Shown here piece after piece: positions 36,887 to 45,323 of a stretch of DNA of 64,000 nt. The stretch lies in the NCBI RefSeq assembly GCF_013408425.1, contig NZ_JACBYV010000001.1:3968001-4032000 (forward strand). Reading direction: 5' to 3'. How positions within the stretch are numbered: position 1 is the stretch's first letter; the number at the start of each line of letters is the position of its first letter. Source of the DNA: Pseudomonas flavescens (GTDB lineage Bacteria; Pseudomonadota; Gammaproteobacteria; Pseudomonadales; Pseudomonadaceae). A program made the position numbers and the translations under genes. A model generated the notes under the pieces. It was not told where the DNA came from. It did not search any database and saw only the letters and a list, made by a program, of their open reading frames with translations.

Positions 36887-37572
36887 ATTGGGAGCTGATC
36901 ATCAAGCACCTGCCGAAAATGGCCGAAGGTGCGTTGCTGACCATCGAACTGCTCGCGGTCGCCGTGGTGGCCGGCCTGATCCTGGCGATACCGTTGGGCA
37001 TCGCCCGCGCCTCGCGCCTCTGGTACGTGCGCGCCCTGCCCTACGGCTACATCTTCTTCTTCCGCGGCACGCCGATGCTGGTGCAGTTGTTCCTGGTCTA
37101 CTACGGCCTGGCGCAGTTCGATGCGGTGCGCCAGGGACCACTGTGGCCCTACCTGCGCGATCCATACTGGTGCGCGGTGATCACCATGACGTTGCACACC
37201 ACTGCGTATATCGCCGAGATCCTGCGGGGCGCCATCCAGGCCGTACCACCGGGCGAGGTCGAAGCGGCACGGGCGCTGGGCATGTCGCGGGCACAATCGA
37301 TGCTGCACATCATCCTGCCGCGTGCCTCTCGCATCGGCCTGCCGGCGTACAGCAACGAAGTGATCCTGATGCTCAAGGCCAGTGCGCTGGCGAGCACCGT
37401 CACCCTGCTGGACCTCACCGGCATGGCGCGCACGCTGAACGCGCGCACCTACGTGAACATGGAGTTCTTCTTCACCGCCGCTGTGTTCTATCTGGTGATC
37501 ACCTTCGTGCTGATCAACGCCTTCAAACTGCTGGAACGCTGGCTGCGCGTCGACGCCTGCCAGGGCCGCTGA
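36883..37572 (+). CDS. Amino-acid ABC permease, HisM-like
   Basis: A 229-residue second permease subunit. It has the PRGTPMLVQLFLVYYGL-type region (FFRGTPMLVQLFLVYYG) and the EAA loop AARALGMSRAQSMLHIILPRA. I chose MNWELIIKHLP (36883) at the four-base overlap with hisQ; an in-frame ATG at 36637 lies inside the previous gene. A GC hairpin follows the stop. Confidence 0.95.
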   Translation: MNWELIIKHLPKMAEGALLTIELLAVAVVAGLILAIPLGIARASRLWYVRALPYGYIFFFRGTPMLVQLFLVYYGLAQFDAVRQGPLWPYLRDPYWCAVITMTLHTTAYIAEILRGAIQAVPPGEVEAARALGMSRAQSMLHIILPRASRIGLPAYSNEVILMLKASALASTVTLLDLTGMARTLNARTYVNMEFFFTAAVFYLVITFVLINAFKLLERWLRVDACQGR

Positions 37573-37573
37573 A

Positions 37574-37597
37574 GTGACGGGGCCCGCGCCCCGTCAC
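37574..37597. repeat. GC-rich inverted repeat after the ABC operon
   Basis: GTGACGGGGC and its complement GCCCCGTCAC flank a four-base loop. There is no T tract, so it may slow decay of the operon mRNA rather than end transcription. The next gene starts nine bases later. Confidence 0.7.
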
Positions 37598-37605
37598 CCT
37601 TCGCC

Positions 37606-38835
37606 ATGACCCGCACTCACTCTCTCCAGCCACTCAGTGGCGATGCCCTGCTCCAGCGCTTCCAGGCGCTGGACGCATTGCTCTGCGCGCACCAGGCATT
37701 GTGGAAGCCACGCCCCTTCACCCATCGCCTGCTGCCCTGGGAAAGCCAATACCCCGAGCTGGGCAACTGGCTGCGTGGCCGCACGCTCGAACAAGCCGAA
37801 GCGGCCCACAATCAACCGACAGCATTGCAGGCCGCTCCTGCGCCCTTTCCCGAGCTAGCCGCCCAAACGGCACTGCTGAGTGAAATTGGCGACCTGCCCC
37901 AGCACGCGTCTCGCCAGTTGCCGTCACGCTTTTCGGTGGATGTACCAGGCCGCAAGTGGCAACAGATCCGCGCCTTCAGCGACAGCCTGCAGTTCCAGCG
38001 CATACCCCGGCACTGGCTGGACTGGTGCGCGGGCAAAGGCCACCTCGGCCGCGTGCTCGCCCATGACGGCCAGGCGCTGACCTGCCTGGAGTACGATCCT
38101 GCTCTGGTCGCCAGCGGCAGCGACCTTAGCCAGCGCCTGGGGATAACTGCACAACACATCGAACAGGATGTGCTCGCTGACACCGCCAGCGAGCGAGTGC
38201 TCGCCACCCATACGCCCGTCGCCCTGCATGCCTGCGGCGGCCTGCACGTGCGCCTGATGCACCTGGCCAGCGCGGCAGGCTGCCAGCAACTGGCGATCGC
38301 TCCGTGCTGTTACAACCGCACTGCGGCAGGCAGTTACCGCGCGTTATCCACAGCGGCCCAGAGCTCGCCTCTCGACCTGTCACTGGATGACCTGGCCCTG
38401 CCCATGAGCGAAACCGTCACCGCCGGCAACCGTGTGCGCCAGCAGCGCGATCAGTCCATGGCCCGGCGCCTGGCCTTCGACCTGCTGCAACGGGAATTGC
38501 GCGGGGTGGACGACTACCTGCCCACCCCATCACTGCCGCCCGCCTGGTTGAAGAAAAGCTTCGCCACCTACTGCCGCGACCTGGCGGCACTGAAAGGCCT
38601 ACCACCGCCCGAAGAGCGCGACTGGCAGGCGCTCGAAGCGGCCGGCTGGCAGCGCCTCGCCGAAGTACGCAATCTGGAATTGCTGCGCGGCCTGTTCCGT
38701 CGCCCACTGGAGCTCTGGCTGGTGCTCGACCGCGCGCTGTATCTGCAGGAACAAGGCTACAGCGTGCGCCTCGGCCAGTTCTGCCCCGCCCACCTCACGC
38801 CCCGCAACCTGTTGCTGCTCGCCGAACGCGCCTGA
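37606..38835 (+). CDS. Putative SAM-dependent methyltransferase
   Basis: A 409-residue cytosolic protein. The central part has a Rossmann methyltransferase motif LDWCAGKGHLGRVLAHDG (near residues 140-157), then TCLEYDPALV and VALHACGGLHVRLM. CCYNR at about 232 resembles the conserved Cys-Cys-Tyr motif of METTL25-like proteins, whose members in eukaryotes modify arginine or RNA. The N-terminal 120 residues and the C-terminal third are not recognised. Substrate unknown. It follows the ABC operon closely. Confidence 0.82.
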   Translation: MTRTHSLQPLSGDALLQRFQALDALLCAHQALWKPRPFTHRLLPWESQYPELGNWLRGRTLEQAEAAHNQPTALQAAPAPFPELAAQTALLSEIGDLPQHASRQLPSRFSVDVPGRKWQQIRAFSDSLQFQRIPRHWLDWCAGKGHLGRVLAHDGQALTCLEYDPALVASGSDLSQRLGITAQHIEQDVLADTASERVLATHTPVALHACGGLHVRLMHLASAAGCQQLAIAPCCYNRTAAGSYRALSTAAQSSPLDLSLDDLALPMSETVTAGNRVRQQRDQSMARRLAFDLLQRELRGVDDYLPTPSLPPAWLKKSFATYCRDLAALKGLPPPEERDWQALEAAGWQRLAEVRNLELLRGLFRRPLELWLVLDRALYLQEQGYSVRLGQFCPAHLTPRNLLLLAERA

Positions 38836-38919
38836 GTTGCGCACACAATCTGTGGATAACTCTGTTCACAGATTCTGAGCAACAGCCGCCAAGCCCCCTC
38901 CAGCAAGGCCCAATCAAAG

Positions 38920-38938
38920 CTGATCATTTTTTGATCAG
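38920..38938. repeat. Inverted repeat CTGATCA-N5-TGATCAG
   Basis: A perfect 7-bp inverted repeat with an all-T loop in the AT-rich gap between the methyltransferase gene and hipB. It could be a weak terminator or an operator; the sequence does not decide between them. Confidence 0.55.
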
Positions 38939-39186
38939 ACAAAAAATCCATATAGAACAATATCTTGTAAAAGCTGCTAAAGGCTGCGTAGGAAATAGCC
39001 AAAACGATCTACCCGCCCTGCATTTGTGCATAAGCCGCTCCAAGGCGTCAGAAAAAGAGCAGCAAAAACCTGCCGCAAGCGGCTTTACTCGTGCGAATGA
39101 ACGGATATGAAAATGGCACTTCAATAGCCAGGCAGATTGATTCTGCCCCGTTCAAACGTAGCGCGAATAACTGCTTCGCCGACATT

Positions 39187-39321
39187 CGAAACATCAATAC
39201 TTCACAGCCGTATTTTGCAACACTGATACTTCATCCGAATAACCATGAATTATGCATACTTCAAATATCAAAATTGAGTCATATAAGCTTCACTCAATGG
39301 AATTGAAGTATGGATACTTCA
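39187..39321 (+). promoter_or_regulatory. Five phased operator-like palindromes upstream of hipB
   Basis: The half-site ATACTTCA occurs at 39197, 39226, 39256 and 39314, and a 6/8 match (AAGCTTCA) at 39285, spacing 29, 30, 29 and 29 bases. Ten bases before each start lies an inverted partner of decreasing quality. The site at 39304-39321 is a perfect palindrome TGAAGTATGGATACTTCA, and the one at 39246-39263 differs by one base. The phasing of almost three helical turns suggests that a repressor, probably HipB, binds one DNA face. Confidence 0.75.
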
Positions 39322-39343
39322 AAAGTGCTTCTGGAGATACTCG

Positions 39344-39703
39344 ATGAGAACGACCCTTCTTGAGCAAATCAAACGGCGCCGCAAGCAGCTGGGGCTAAAG
39401 GGTATCGATATGCCTGCGCGGACGGGCATCAACCGTCAGCAATACGGGCTGATCGAGAAAGCTGGCAACCCGAACCTGGAGACTCTGGACAAGATAGCGG
39501 AGGGCCTGGAGGCAGAACTCATGCTGATCCCCAAGGAAGTTCTCCGCGACGTGCAGGGCATCGTGAAGACGGCAGCCACCAATCAGCGTCCTCGTCTCAC
39601 TCACTCCATGAGCGATGCCGCACCTGATGCCGATCATAATGAAGAACGTGACGACGTCGGTGACCCATGGGCGATCCTGGCAATGGCAGAAGGACAAGCG
39701 TAA
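39344..39703 (+). CDS. hipB: HipB-like antitoxin, XRE-family DNA-binding protein
   Basis: A 119-residue protein. Residues about 5-65 form a helix-turn-helix of the XRE type (LLEQIKRRRKQLGLKG, ARTGINRQQYGLIEKAGNPNLETLDKIAEGL). The C-terminal 50 residues are acidic and probably flexible, ending close to hipA. It is followed by hipA with a one-base overlap (TAATG). It is expected to neutralise HipA and repress its own promoter, for which five operator-like sites lie just upstream. Confidence 0.88.
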   Translation: MRTTLLEQIKRRRKQLGLKGIDMPARTGINRQQYGLIEKAGNPNLETLDKIAEGLEAELMLIPKEVLRDVQGIVKTAATNQRPRLTHSMSDAAPDADHNEERDDVGDPWAILAMAEGQA

Positions 39704-40968
39704 TGGCAGCCGAAGAGGTTTCGGCGCTGCGTCTGTCCTTGCAGGGCCAGCTGGTCGGCTACGTAGCCGGGTTCGACAGCAACCGGAACTTGCTTTCGCT
39801 CGCGCCCGAATACATTGACAACCCGCAGCGCCTGTCGCTGACGCTATCGATGTCATCCCAGAACAAGTTCCAGGCCATTGCACCTCGGCTTTTCCCCCTG
39901 GCGCGCCGCATGCAGCTCCACCCTCTGTTGAGCAATCTGCTGCCGGAGGGCGCACTACGAGAGCTGCTCGCGCAACGACTGAAAATCGACCAGATGAATG
40001 AGTTCCCGCTCATGGTTCACCTGGGTGCCGATCTTCCCGGGGCCCTGCTCGCTGAGCCGGTGCCAGCCGATGACGTACCCGACTACGCATTCGGCGACCG
40101 CGGCAGGCTGGACCGAATCGCGATAGATGCCATGGATCGGGTAGCGCACTTTTCGCTGGCTGGGGTGCAGATGAAGTTCTCCATGCGCAACCGCGATGGT
40201 CGTTACATCATGGGCGACTCGAAGGAGCCGGGAGACTGGATCATCAAAACCCCTTCGACCAGGCACCCATACGTTCCAGCGAATGAGTTCACTTGCATGA
40301 CGCTAGCCGGCCTGATCGGGGTGGCCATCCCGGAGATCCGCCTGGTAGGCATAGAGCAGCTGGAGCAACTTCCTGAAATCAACTTGCCAAACGAGTCCGT
40401 AGCCTACGCAATCCGCCGCTTCGACCGGGAAGCGAACCAGCGGATTCATACTGAAGATTTCGCCCAGGTGACCTTCAGCTATGCCGCGCAAAAATACGAG
40501 GCAGCAAGCTATGAATCGATCGCCGGGCTGATCTACAAGAACGTCTATGCAGGCCAGCTCGACGTCATTCAGATGGCCATACGCCTGCTGGCGAACATCC
40601 TTCTGGGCAATGGCGATGCCCACAAGAAGAACTGGAGCATCATTTACAGAGATGGGATAACACCCTCTCTCTCACCGGCCTATGACATCCTCTTCACCAG
40701 GGTGTACATGGGAGACGAGCAAGAGCTCGGCTTGTCGATGGCGGGCACCAAACGCTGGTACGACGTAACCATGGAGCACTTCATGGCTTGGGCAGACCGG
40801 GCAGACCTGCCGAAATCAGCGATCAACTACAACCTCAGACAGGCAATCAACGCGGCCCGCGTGCATTGGCCACAGGCGCTTGCGGAAAGCCCTATGGCCG
40901 AGCAACACAAGAAAGCCCTGAGGGCCCACTGGCGCGCTCTGCAACCCGACTTCAGGATTGAAGCCTGA
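39703..40968 (+). CDS. hipA: HipA-like serine/threonine kinase toxin
   Basis: A 421-residue protein of the HipA family. It contains an N-terminal couple-hipA region (LPEGALRELLAQRL), the ATP-binding segment FSLAGVQMKFSM, DWIIKTPS, a catalytic GNGDAHKKNW and PAYDILFT as the metal-binding DxD-type site. HipA of E. coli phosphorylates glutamyl-tRNA synthetase; the target here is unknown. The ATG at 39703 overlaps the hipB stop. Catalytic residues look intact, so the kinase may be active. Confidence 0.9.
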   Translation: MAAEEVSALRLSLQGQLVGYVAGFDSNRNLLSLAPEYIDNPQRLSLTLSMSSQNKFQAIAPRLFPLARRMQLHPLLSNLLPEGALRELLAQRLKIDQMNEFPLMVHLGADLPGALLAEPVPADDVPDYAFGDRGRLDRIAIDAMDRVAHFSLAGVQMKFSMRNRDGRYIMGDSKEPGDWIIKTPSTRHPYVPANEFTCMTLAGLIGVAIPEIRLVGIEQLEQLPEINLPNESVAYAIRRFDREANQRIHTEDFAQVTFSYAAQKYEAASYESIAGLIYKNVYAGQLDVIQMAIRLLANILLGNGDAHKKNWSIIYRDGITPSLSPAYDILFTRVYMGDEQELGLSMAGTKRWYDVTMEHFMAWADRADLPKSAINYNLRQAINAARVHWPQALAESPMAEQHKKALRAHWRALQPDFRIEA

Positions 40969-41072
40969 CTTTTCACTGATACCCGGGTGCAGCCTGATTT
41001 CTCATTGAAGACTCGCGCTGCGCAGCAGCACTCAACAAGGCAAAGATTTCAGCGAAACAAGCTATAAGCCGG

Positions 41073-41100
41073 TTTACAAGGTTTTACCAATGGCTATAAT
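41073..41100 (+). promoter_or_regulatory. Sigma-70 promoter for tRNA-Thr
   Basis: -35 TTTACA (41073-41078), 16-base spacer and perfect -10 TATAAT (41095-41100), 14 bases before the tRNA. Confidence 0.78.
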
Positions 41101-41114
41101 GGCGACCCTCAAAT

Positions 41115-41190
<76 letters not shown>

Positions 41191-41233
41191 TACAAGGTTC
41201 CAGAGAAGGCTTTCAAAATCTCTGAAACCCCCG

Positions 41234-41260
41234 AAAAACCCGCCTTCTGGCGGTTTTTTT
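41234..41260 (+). terminator. Rho-independent terminator between tRNA-Thr and integrase
   Basis: An A-rich arm, stem CCGCC, loop TTCT, GGCGG and seven T. It lies inside the island, so the element supplies termination for the tRNA transcript. Confidence 0.82.
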
Positions 41261-41362
41261 CGTTTTGGCGTTCCGTCGGATTCCGCCAAAATCTTATGGA
41301 TACCAGCCGTTTTAAGGATAAAGATAGGGGTAAGGTCATTCGATAAAGGGAGGAGTACCCTT

Positions 41363-42685
41363 ATGTCGCGCACCACTGCCCCGCTCTCTGATTCGGCTTG
41401 CCGTTCAGCCAAGCCCACCGACCGCGCCTACAAGCTTTTCGACGGCGACGGCCTCTACCTTTTAGTCCAACCCAATGGCCGCAAAGGCTGGCGTTTCAGG
41501 TATGTAAAACCTGATGGTCGTGAAGGACTGACCTCGTTTGGCAACTACCCCGTGGTCGGCCTCGCCGATGCGCGCAAGAAGCGGCTGGAGGTCAAGCGGA
41601 TACTGGCGGAAGGCATCGACCCCATCGAGTCCAAACATCAAGCCAAGACGCAAGCCACAATCCGAGGCCGAACCTTTGAGGACGCAGCCTTGGACTGGCA
41701 CAAAGCGATGTCTGCCAAATGGGCTCCGGGCCATGCCAAGACGGTCCTGAGCCGCCTCAAAACCCATGTTTTTCCTCTAATCGGTGATCGCGCTATTGTC
41801 GACCTAGACACTCACGACTTGATGCAACCTCTGGAAGCAATCCAGAAGCGTGGCACGATTGACGTCGCGTTAAGGGTACAAAACTACCTGCAAAGCATCA
41901 TGCGCGAGGCGAAACGTGCTCGACAGATCGCAGCAAACCCTGCCTCCGACCTTGAAGGTTTGATCAAAGCCCCGAGGGTAGTTCACCGCCCAGCTTTACC
42001 CTTATCGCGCCTGCCTGAATTGCAGGAGCGCATCGACACCTACAAAGGACGAACGCTGACTCGGCTGACAGTCATGCTCTCTCTACATGTGTTTGTCCGC
42101 TCGAGCGAACTGCGCTTCGCCCGCTGGAGCGAGTTCGACCTCAAGCGCGGCACCTGGGAGATACCGGACACTCGACCCGCGCTGGACGGAGTACCCTTTT
42201 CAACAAGAGGTACGAAGATGGCGGGGGACATCCACCTTGTACCCTTATCGCCGCAAGCCGTGACTCTGCTTGAACAGATCCACGTCCTCACCAGCAAATT
42301 CGACCTGGTGTTTGCAGGCGATGCCAAGCCCTGGAAACCCATGTCTGAAAACACAGTGAACAGCGCGCTTAGGAAGATGGGCTACGACACCAAAACCGAA
42401 ATCTGCGGCCATGGGTTTCGGTCGATGGCCTGTAGCGCGCTGATTGAGTCAGGGCTGTGGTCGGAGACAGCCATTGAAAGGCAGATGAGCCACAAGGAGA
42501 GGAATAACGTCCGAGCGGCCTATATCCACAAGGCTGAGTTCATCGAAGAGAGGAGGCTGATCATGAACTGGTGGAGCCGGTATCTTGAGGTCAATCAGCA
42601 GGAGCATGTCACCCCGCACGAATTTGCGAACCAGGCCGGCGCAAATGTCACTCGGCTAAGGATAAAACGTGGCGCAACAGACTAA
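41363..42685 (+). CDS. P4-type tyrosine integrase of the island
   Basis: A 440-residue site-specific recombinase. Residues 1-95 form the arm-binding DUF4102 domain (LSDSACRSAKPTDRAYKLFDG, GLYLLVQPNGRKGWRFRY). A SAM-like core-binding domain follows (100-200), then the catalytic domain: Arg in FVRSSELRFARW, His-x-x-Arg in HGFRSMACSALIE, and the His/Tyr pair in MSHKERNNVRAAYIHKAE. Catalysis looks intact. An AGGGAGGAG ribosome binding site lies before the ATG. Its position just inside attL identifies it as the integrase for this island. Confidence 0.95.
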   Translation: MSRTTAPLSDSACRSAKPTDRAYKLFDGDGLYLLVQPNGRKGWRFRYVKPDGREGLTSFGNYPVVGLADARKKRLEVKRILAEGIDPIESKHQAKTQATIRGRTFEDAALDWHKAMSAKWAPGHAKTVLSRLKTHVFPLIGDRAIVDLDTHDLMQPLEAIQKRGTIDVALRVQNYLQSIMREAKRARQIAANPASDLEGLIKAPRVVHRPALPLSRLPELQERIDTYKGRTLTRLTVMLSLHVFVRSSELRFARWSEFDLKRGTWEIPDTRPALDGVPFSTRGTKMAGDIHLVPLSPQAVTLLEQIHVLTSKFDLVFAGDAKPWKPMSENTVNSALRKMGYDTKTEICGHGFRSMACSALIESGLWSETAIERQMSHKERNNVRAAYIHKAEFIEERRLIMNWWSRYLEVNQQEHVTPHEFANQAGANVTRLRIKRGATD

Positions 42686-42884
42686 GCGCTCGGCCTCCGG
42701 GCCACAGCTCCACACAAGGAAAATGGGTTTGTATTGATTACCGCTTGCATGAACGTTGAATAGCAAGGCCTTTGACGACTGGCTGCATTCTCCCCTAGCC
42801 GGTCGAAGTGAAGCCAAAGTACGCATCCCCACAGCATAGGCAGGATCGTGCACGTCGTCCGGCCTTTCACTTGGGTAGAATTGC

Positions 42885-43421
42885 TTATTGGTCGGCTTTC
42901 AAAATTACTGCTGCGACCGCTGCGGCGAAGGTATCAGGGCCACATTCCCCTAGAATGTGAAGTGGTATTCCGAGTTCATCGCACACTAACTGCGCCTGAG
43001 CGCGCTCCGCGGCTAAGAACTTGATAGTGTGGTCAATATCCAATTCCCGGCTATCTCGTTCTCGTATGCGAGTCGCAATTGTATTAGCGTCCGCCTCCAG
43101 CAGCAAAACTCCATCGAGGCGAAGAGCCTTAAAAACGTCCGCAGCCAAAGGTGAAAATTCACCCTGAGCATCCAGCAACACAAAATGCCCGTCCAGCAGT
43201 AACCGAGTGCCAGCCTCATTGTGGCGAGTGACAGCATTCGCCAGTGCTATCTGATTGGCGTCCACATCACCGACCCGTTTATCCGTCCCCCAGTCAGGTA
43301 ACGCGCGCTCCTCCTTGATCAGCTTACTAGCTGAGGTTTGCGTTAGACCTAAGGCTTTAGGAAGTTGAGAGGCTAGGAAAGTCTTACCAACACCGTGTAC
43401 ACCTGCGACGAATATGTTCAC
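42885..43421 (-). CDS. P-loop kinase-like ATPase (island cargo)
   Basis: A 178-residue nucleotide-binding protein with Walker A GVHGVGKTF (residues 7-15) and a kinase-like pattern: LLLDGHFVLLDAQGEF (Walker B-like) and a lid with RIRERDSREL, resembling adenylate/cytidylate kinase folds. Its ATG overlaps the upstream ASCH gene by four bases. It ends a three-gene leftward operon with an ASCH protein and a PIN-GNAT protein. The substrate (nucleotide, RNA end or protein) is unknown. Confidence 0.82.
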   Translation of the reverse strand: MNIFVAGVHGVGKTFLASQLPKALGLTQTSASKLIKEERALPDWGTDKRVGDVDANQIALANAVTRHNEAGTRLLLDGHFVLLDAQGEFSPLAADVFKALRLDGVLLLEADANTIATRIRERDSRELDIDHTIKFLAAERAQAQLVCDELGIPLHILGECGPDTFAAAVAAVILKADQ

Positions 43422-43885
43422 ACTGATCCCTCCGATGGAAACATTGCGCGCATTACGCGTGGGAAATCGTTCGGACCTAGATAGAGAAAGGACTGAGGTG
43501 GTGTGAAGTTCGCGAAAAGATCCTTTGGATCGACCTGAACTTCGGCGATCTTTATGCGCTGGATCATCACACCGAACGCAGTCTTCTTTCCTTTGACATA
43601 AGTCTTGAGTTCGTCATAGGTCACGCCGCCCCCGTTGGCATCCGCCAAGGTCCAGAGACTCTCAAAATCACACTCCTCGACCCGGTCGATAAAGGCTACC
43701 CCTACCAACCTTTGTTTTGGTGCTGATGAATACAACACCATGACGCCAATATCGTTGGACGGCCAGCTGCGACGCAACTCAACACGCTTCGTTCCTGCAA
43801 GGATCAGGTCAGCGTATTTGGGCTTTATCGAAAGCAGGACCGCCCTACCGCTGGGTTGCTCGAATGATTCGGGAAAAAGACTCAT
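43418..43885 (-). CDS. ASCH (PUA-like) domain protein
   Basis: A 155-residue protein. The N-terminal half carries the ASCH signature LLSIKPKYADLILAGTKRVELRR (written here across its key residues P, Y, G, K, E, R), followed by VLYSSAPKQRLVG and a central FGVMIQRIK. ASCH domains share the PUA fold and bind RNA or modified nucleotides. It overlaps the PIN-GNAT gene before it by 41 bases and the kinase after it by four, so all three are made together. Confidence 0.85.
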   Translation of the reverse strand: MSLFPESFEQPSGRAVLLSIKPKYADLILAGTKRVELRRSWPSNDIGVMVLYSSAPKQRLVGVAFIDRVEECDFESLWTLADANGGGVTYDELKTYVKGKKTAFGVMIQRIKIAEVQVDPKDLFANFTPPQSFLYLGPNDFPRVMRAMFPSEGSV

Positions 43886-45323
43886 CAGTTATTTTCGTGA
43901 TCGATTGAATAGGCCCTCTGACAATCCGCAAACGCTTAAGGTGCGCATAATCAAGGGGGGGCTCGAAGTGGCATATCAGACGGAATAGCATCACCTTGGT
44001 CTCAGCCCTGGCCATTTCCACTATTTGCTGGTCAGAGTACACGGTTCTACGGCTCACAATCTGAGCGATCTCGTCGGCGGCTTCCGACCACACATATCGT
44101 TCAACAACACCCAGCGTCGTCAACGCACGCATGTCGCCACTGCGATAGAACATTACGACATCGCCTGGACGCGGCTGTTTGCTGGGAGTGTGACAAAGGT
44201 ATGCGAGTTTGATCGCATTGCTGACATGCCGTTGCGGATGGTTATCAGGCAATGCATGTCCTGGACGCTGATAGTCAGGGAACAAAATGTCATGGTACTG
44301 AGGCTGAATTGGCACTATAAATTTATGGACATCATCACCGCCCATGTAATGCGGATAATAGAGCTGGACGTACTGGAACGGGTCCATCTGTAGCGGAGGC
44401 GGAGCGACAGGATGCGCTTTTACGTAAACCGCGTCCCCTTGGTAAAGCCCCTCGTAGCGAAAACCGAAGTCTTCAATCAGAGTGATCAGTTGTGATTGCT
44501 GAACGTTGTTAGCGTGCAGGAAAATCGACTCGCATTGGTGGTTTGTCGCGTACTTAAAGGCAGCCCGGAGAAACAGCTCTCCGAGCTTCCTTCCACGAAC
44601 GGTTTCGCCAACCTTGAACGTACAGAGTTTCAATGCCCTGCCGACAAGCACCTCACCATCGTCCGTTACAGCCTGGTCGGCCTGAACAGCGTAAATACAG
44701 ATAGCCGCTATAGCCTGATGAGCGTCTTCGCGATAGACCCAAGCACGACGCCCCTCCATGGCCTTACGACGAAACCAATCGTTAAAACCATCGTAGCCCG
44801 CACGGATACTGTCGAAGAATGGCCCAGCCAGTTGGTGGGTCAACGTATGGATTTCAACGTCTTCAATGTGCGGGAGTCGCACCTCACCAGGCTCATGGAG
44901 CCGGCGCAGCCAGTCGTCGGCAGTCTGGATGAAGTACACGCGGCTACTCAGTCCGCGTGCCCGCGCCTTACGGTGCAACCCCTGATCCTCGGTCACCAAA
45001 ACGTGCGCTGCATCATTCTCTAACGCGTAGAGAATTTCATTGTCACAAGCGTCGTTTACCGAAGTTTCAGGCGAGTTCCATGGACAAGCCGGCCCAGCCT
45101 GCAGTTGAGTGTACTGACCGAGCCTAGCCAAAGTGCGCTCGCGCCGAGCCTCATCAGTGTCACGCCTGATGTCCGCGGCTGACGCAGGGTGGTAAAGCAG
45201 TTGGTAGCCGTGCGCACTGCACAACCTAACGAAGTTTGTAAGACTGGGCTGCAGTACCACCATGGAGTCCTGAAGCGGGATCAGGATGTTGGTGTCTAAC
45301 AAGAAACGAAGACGCAATGCCAA
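43845..45323 (-). CDS. PIN nuclease-GNAT acetyltransferase fusion with C-terminal PUA/EVE-like region
   Basis: A 492-residue fusion. PIN region (1-150): FLLDTNILIP with acidic D10, VNDACDNEILYAL and VTEDQGLHRKA, the expected acidic set. GNAT region (about 190-310): KLCTFKVGETVRGRKLGELFLRAA with the acetyl-CoA loop, then VYVK. C-terminal 150 residues (FIVPIQPQYHDILFPDY, PGDVVMFYRSGD) look PUA/EVE-like. I prefer the TTG at 45323, which has GGAGG five bases upstream, over the ATG at 45359 that lacks one. No function has been established to my knowledge for this combination. Confidence 0.8.
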   Translation of the reverse strand: MALRLRFLLDTNILIPLQDSMVVLQPSLTNFVRLCSAHGYQLLYHPASAADIRRDTDEARRERTLARLGQYTQLQAGPACPWNSPETSVNDACDNEILYALENDAAHVLVTEDQGLHRKARARGLSSRVYFIQTADDWLRRLHEPGEVRLPHIEDVEIHTLTHQLAGPFFDSIRAGYDGFNDWFRRKAMEGRRAWVYREDAHQAIAAICIYAVQADQAVTDDGEVLVGRALKLCTFKVGETVRGRKLGELFLRAAFKYATNHQCESIFLHANNVQQSQLITLIEDFGFRYEGLYQGDAVYVKAHPVAPPPLQMDPFQYVQLYYPHYMGGDDVHKFIVPIQPQYHDILFPDYQRPGHALPDNHPQRHVSNAIKLAYLCHTPSKQPRPGDVVMFYRSGDMRALTTLGVVERYVWSEAADEIAQIVSRRTVYSDQQIVEMARAETKVMLFRLICHFEPPLDYAHLKRLRIVRGPIQSITKITDESFSRIIRATQR

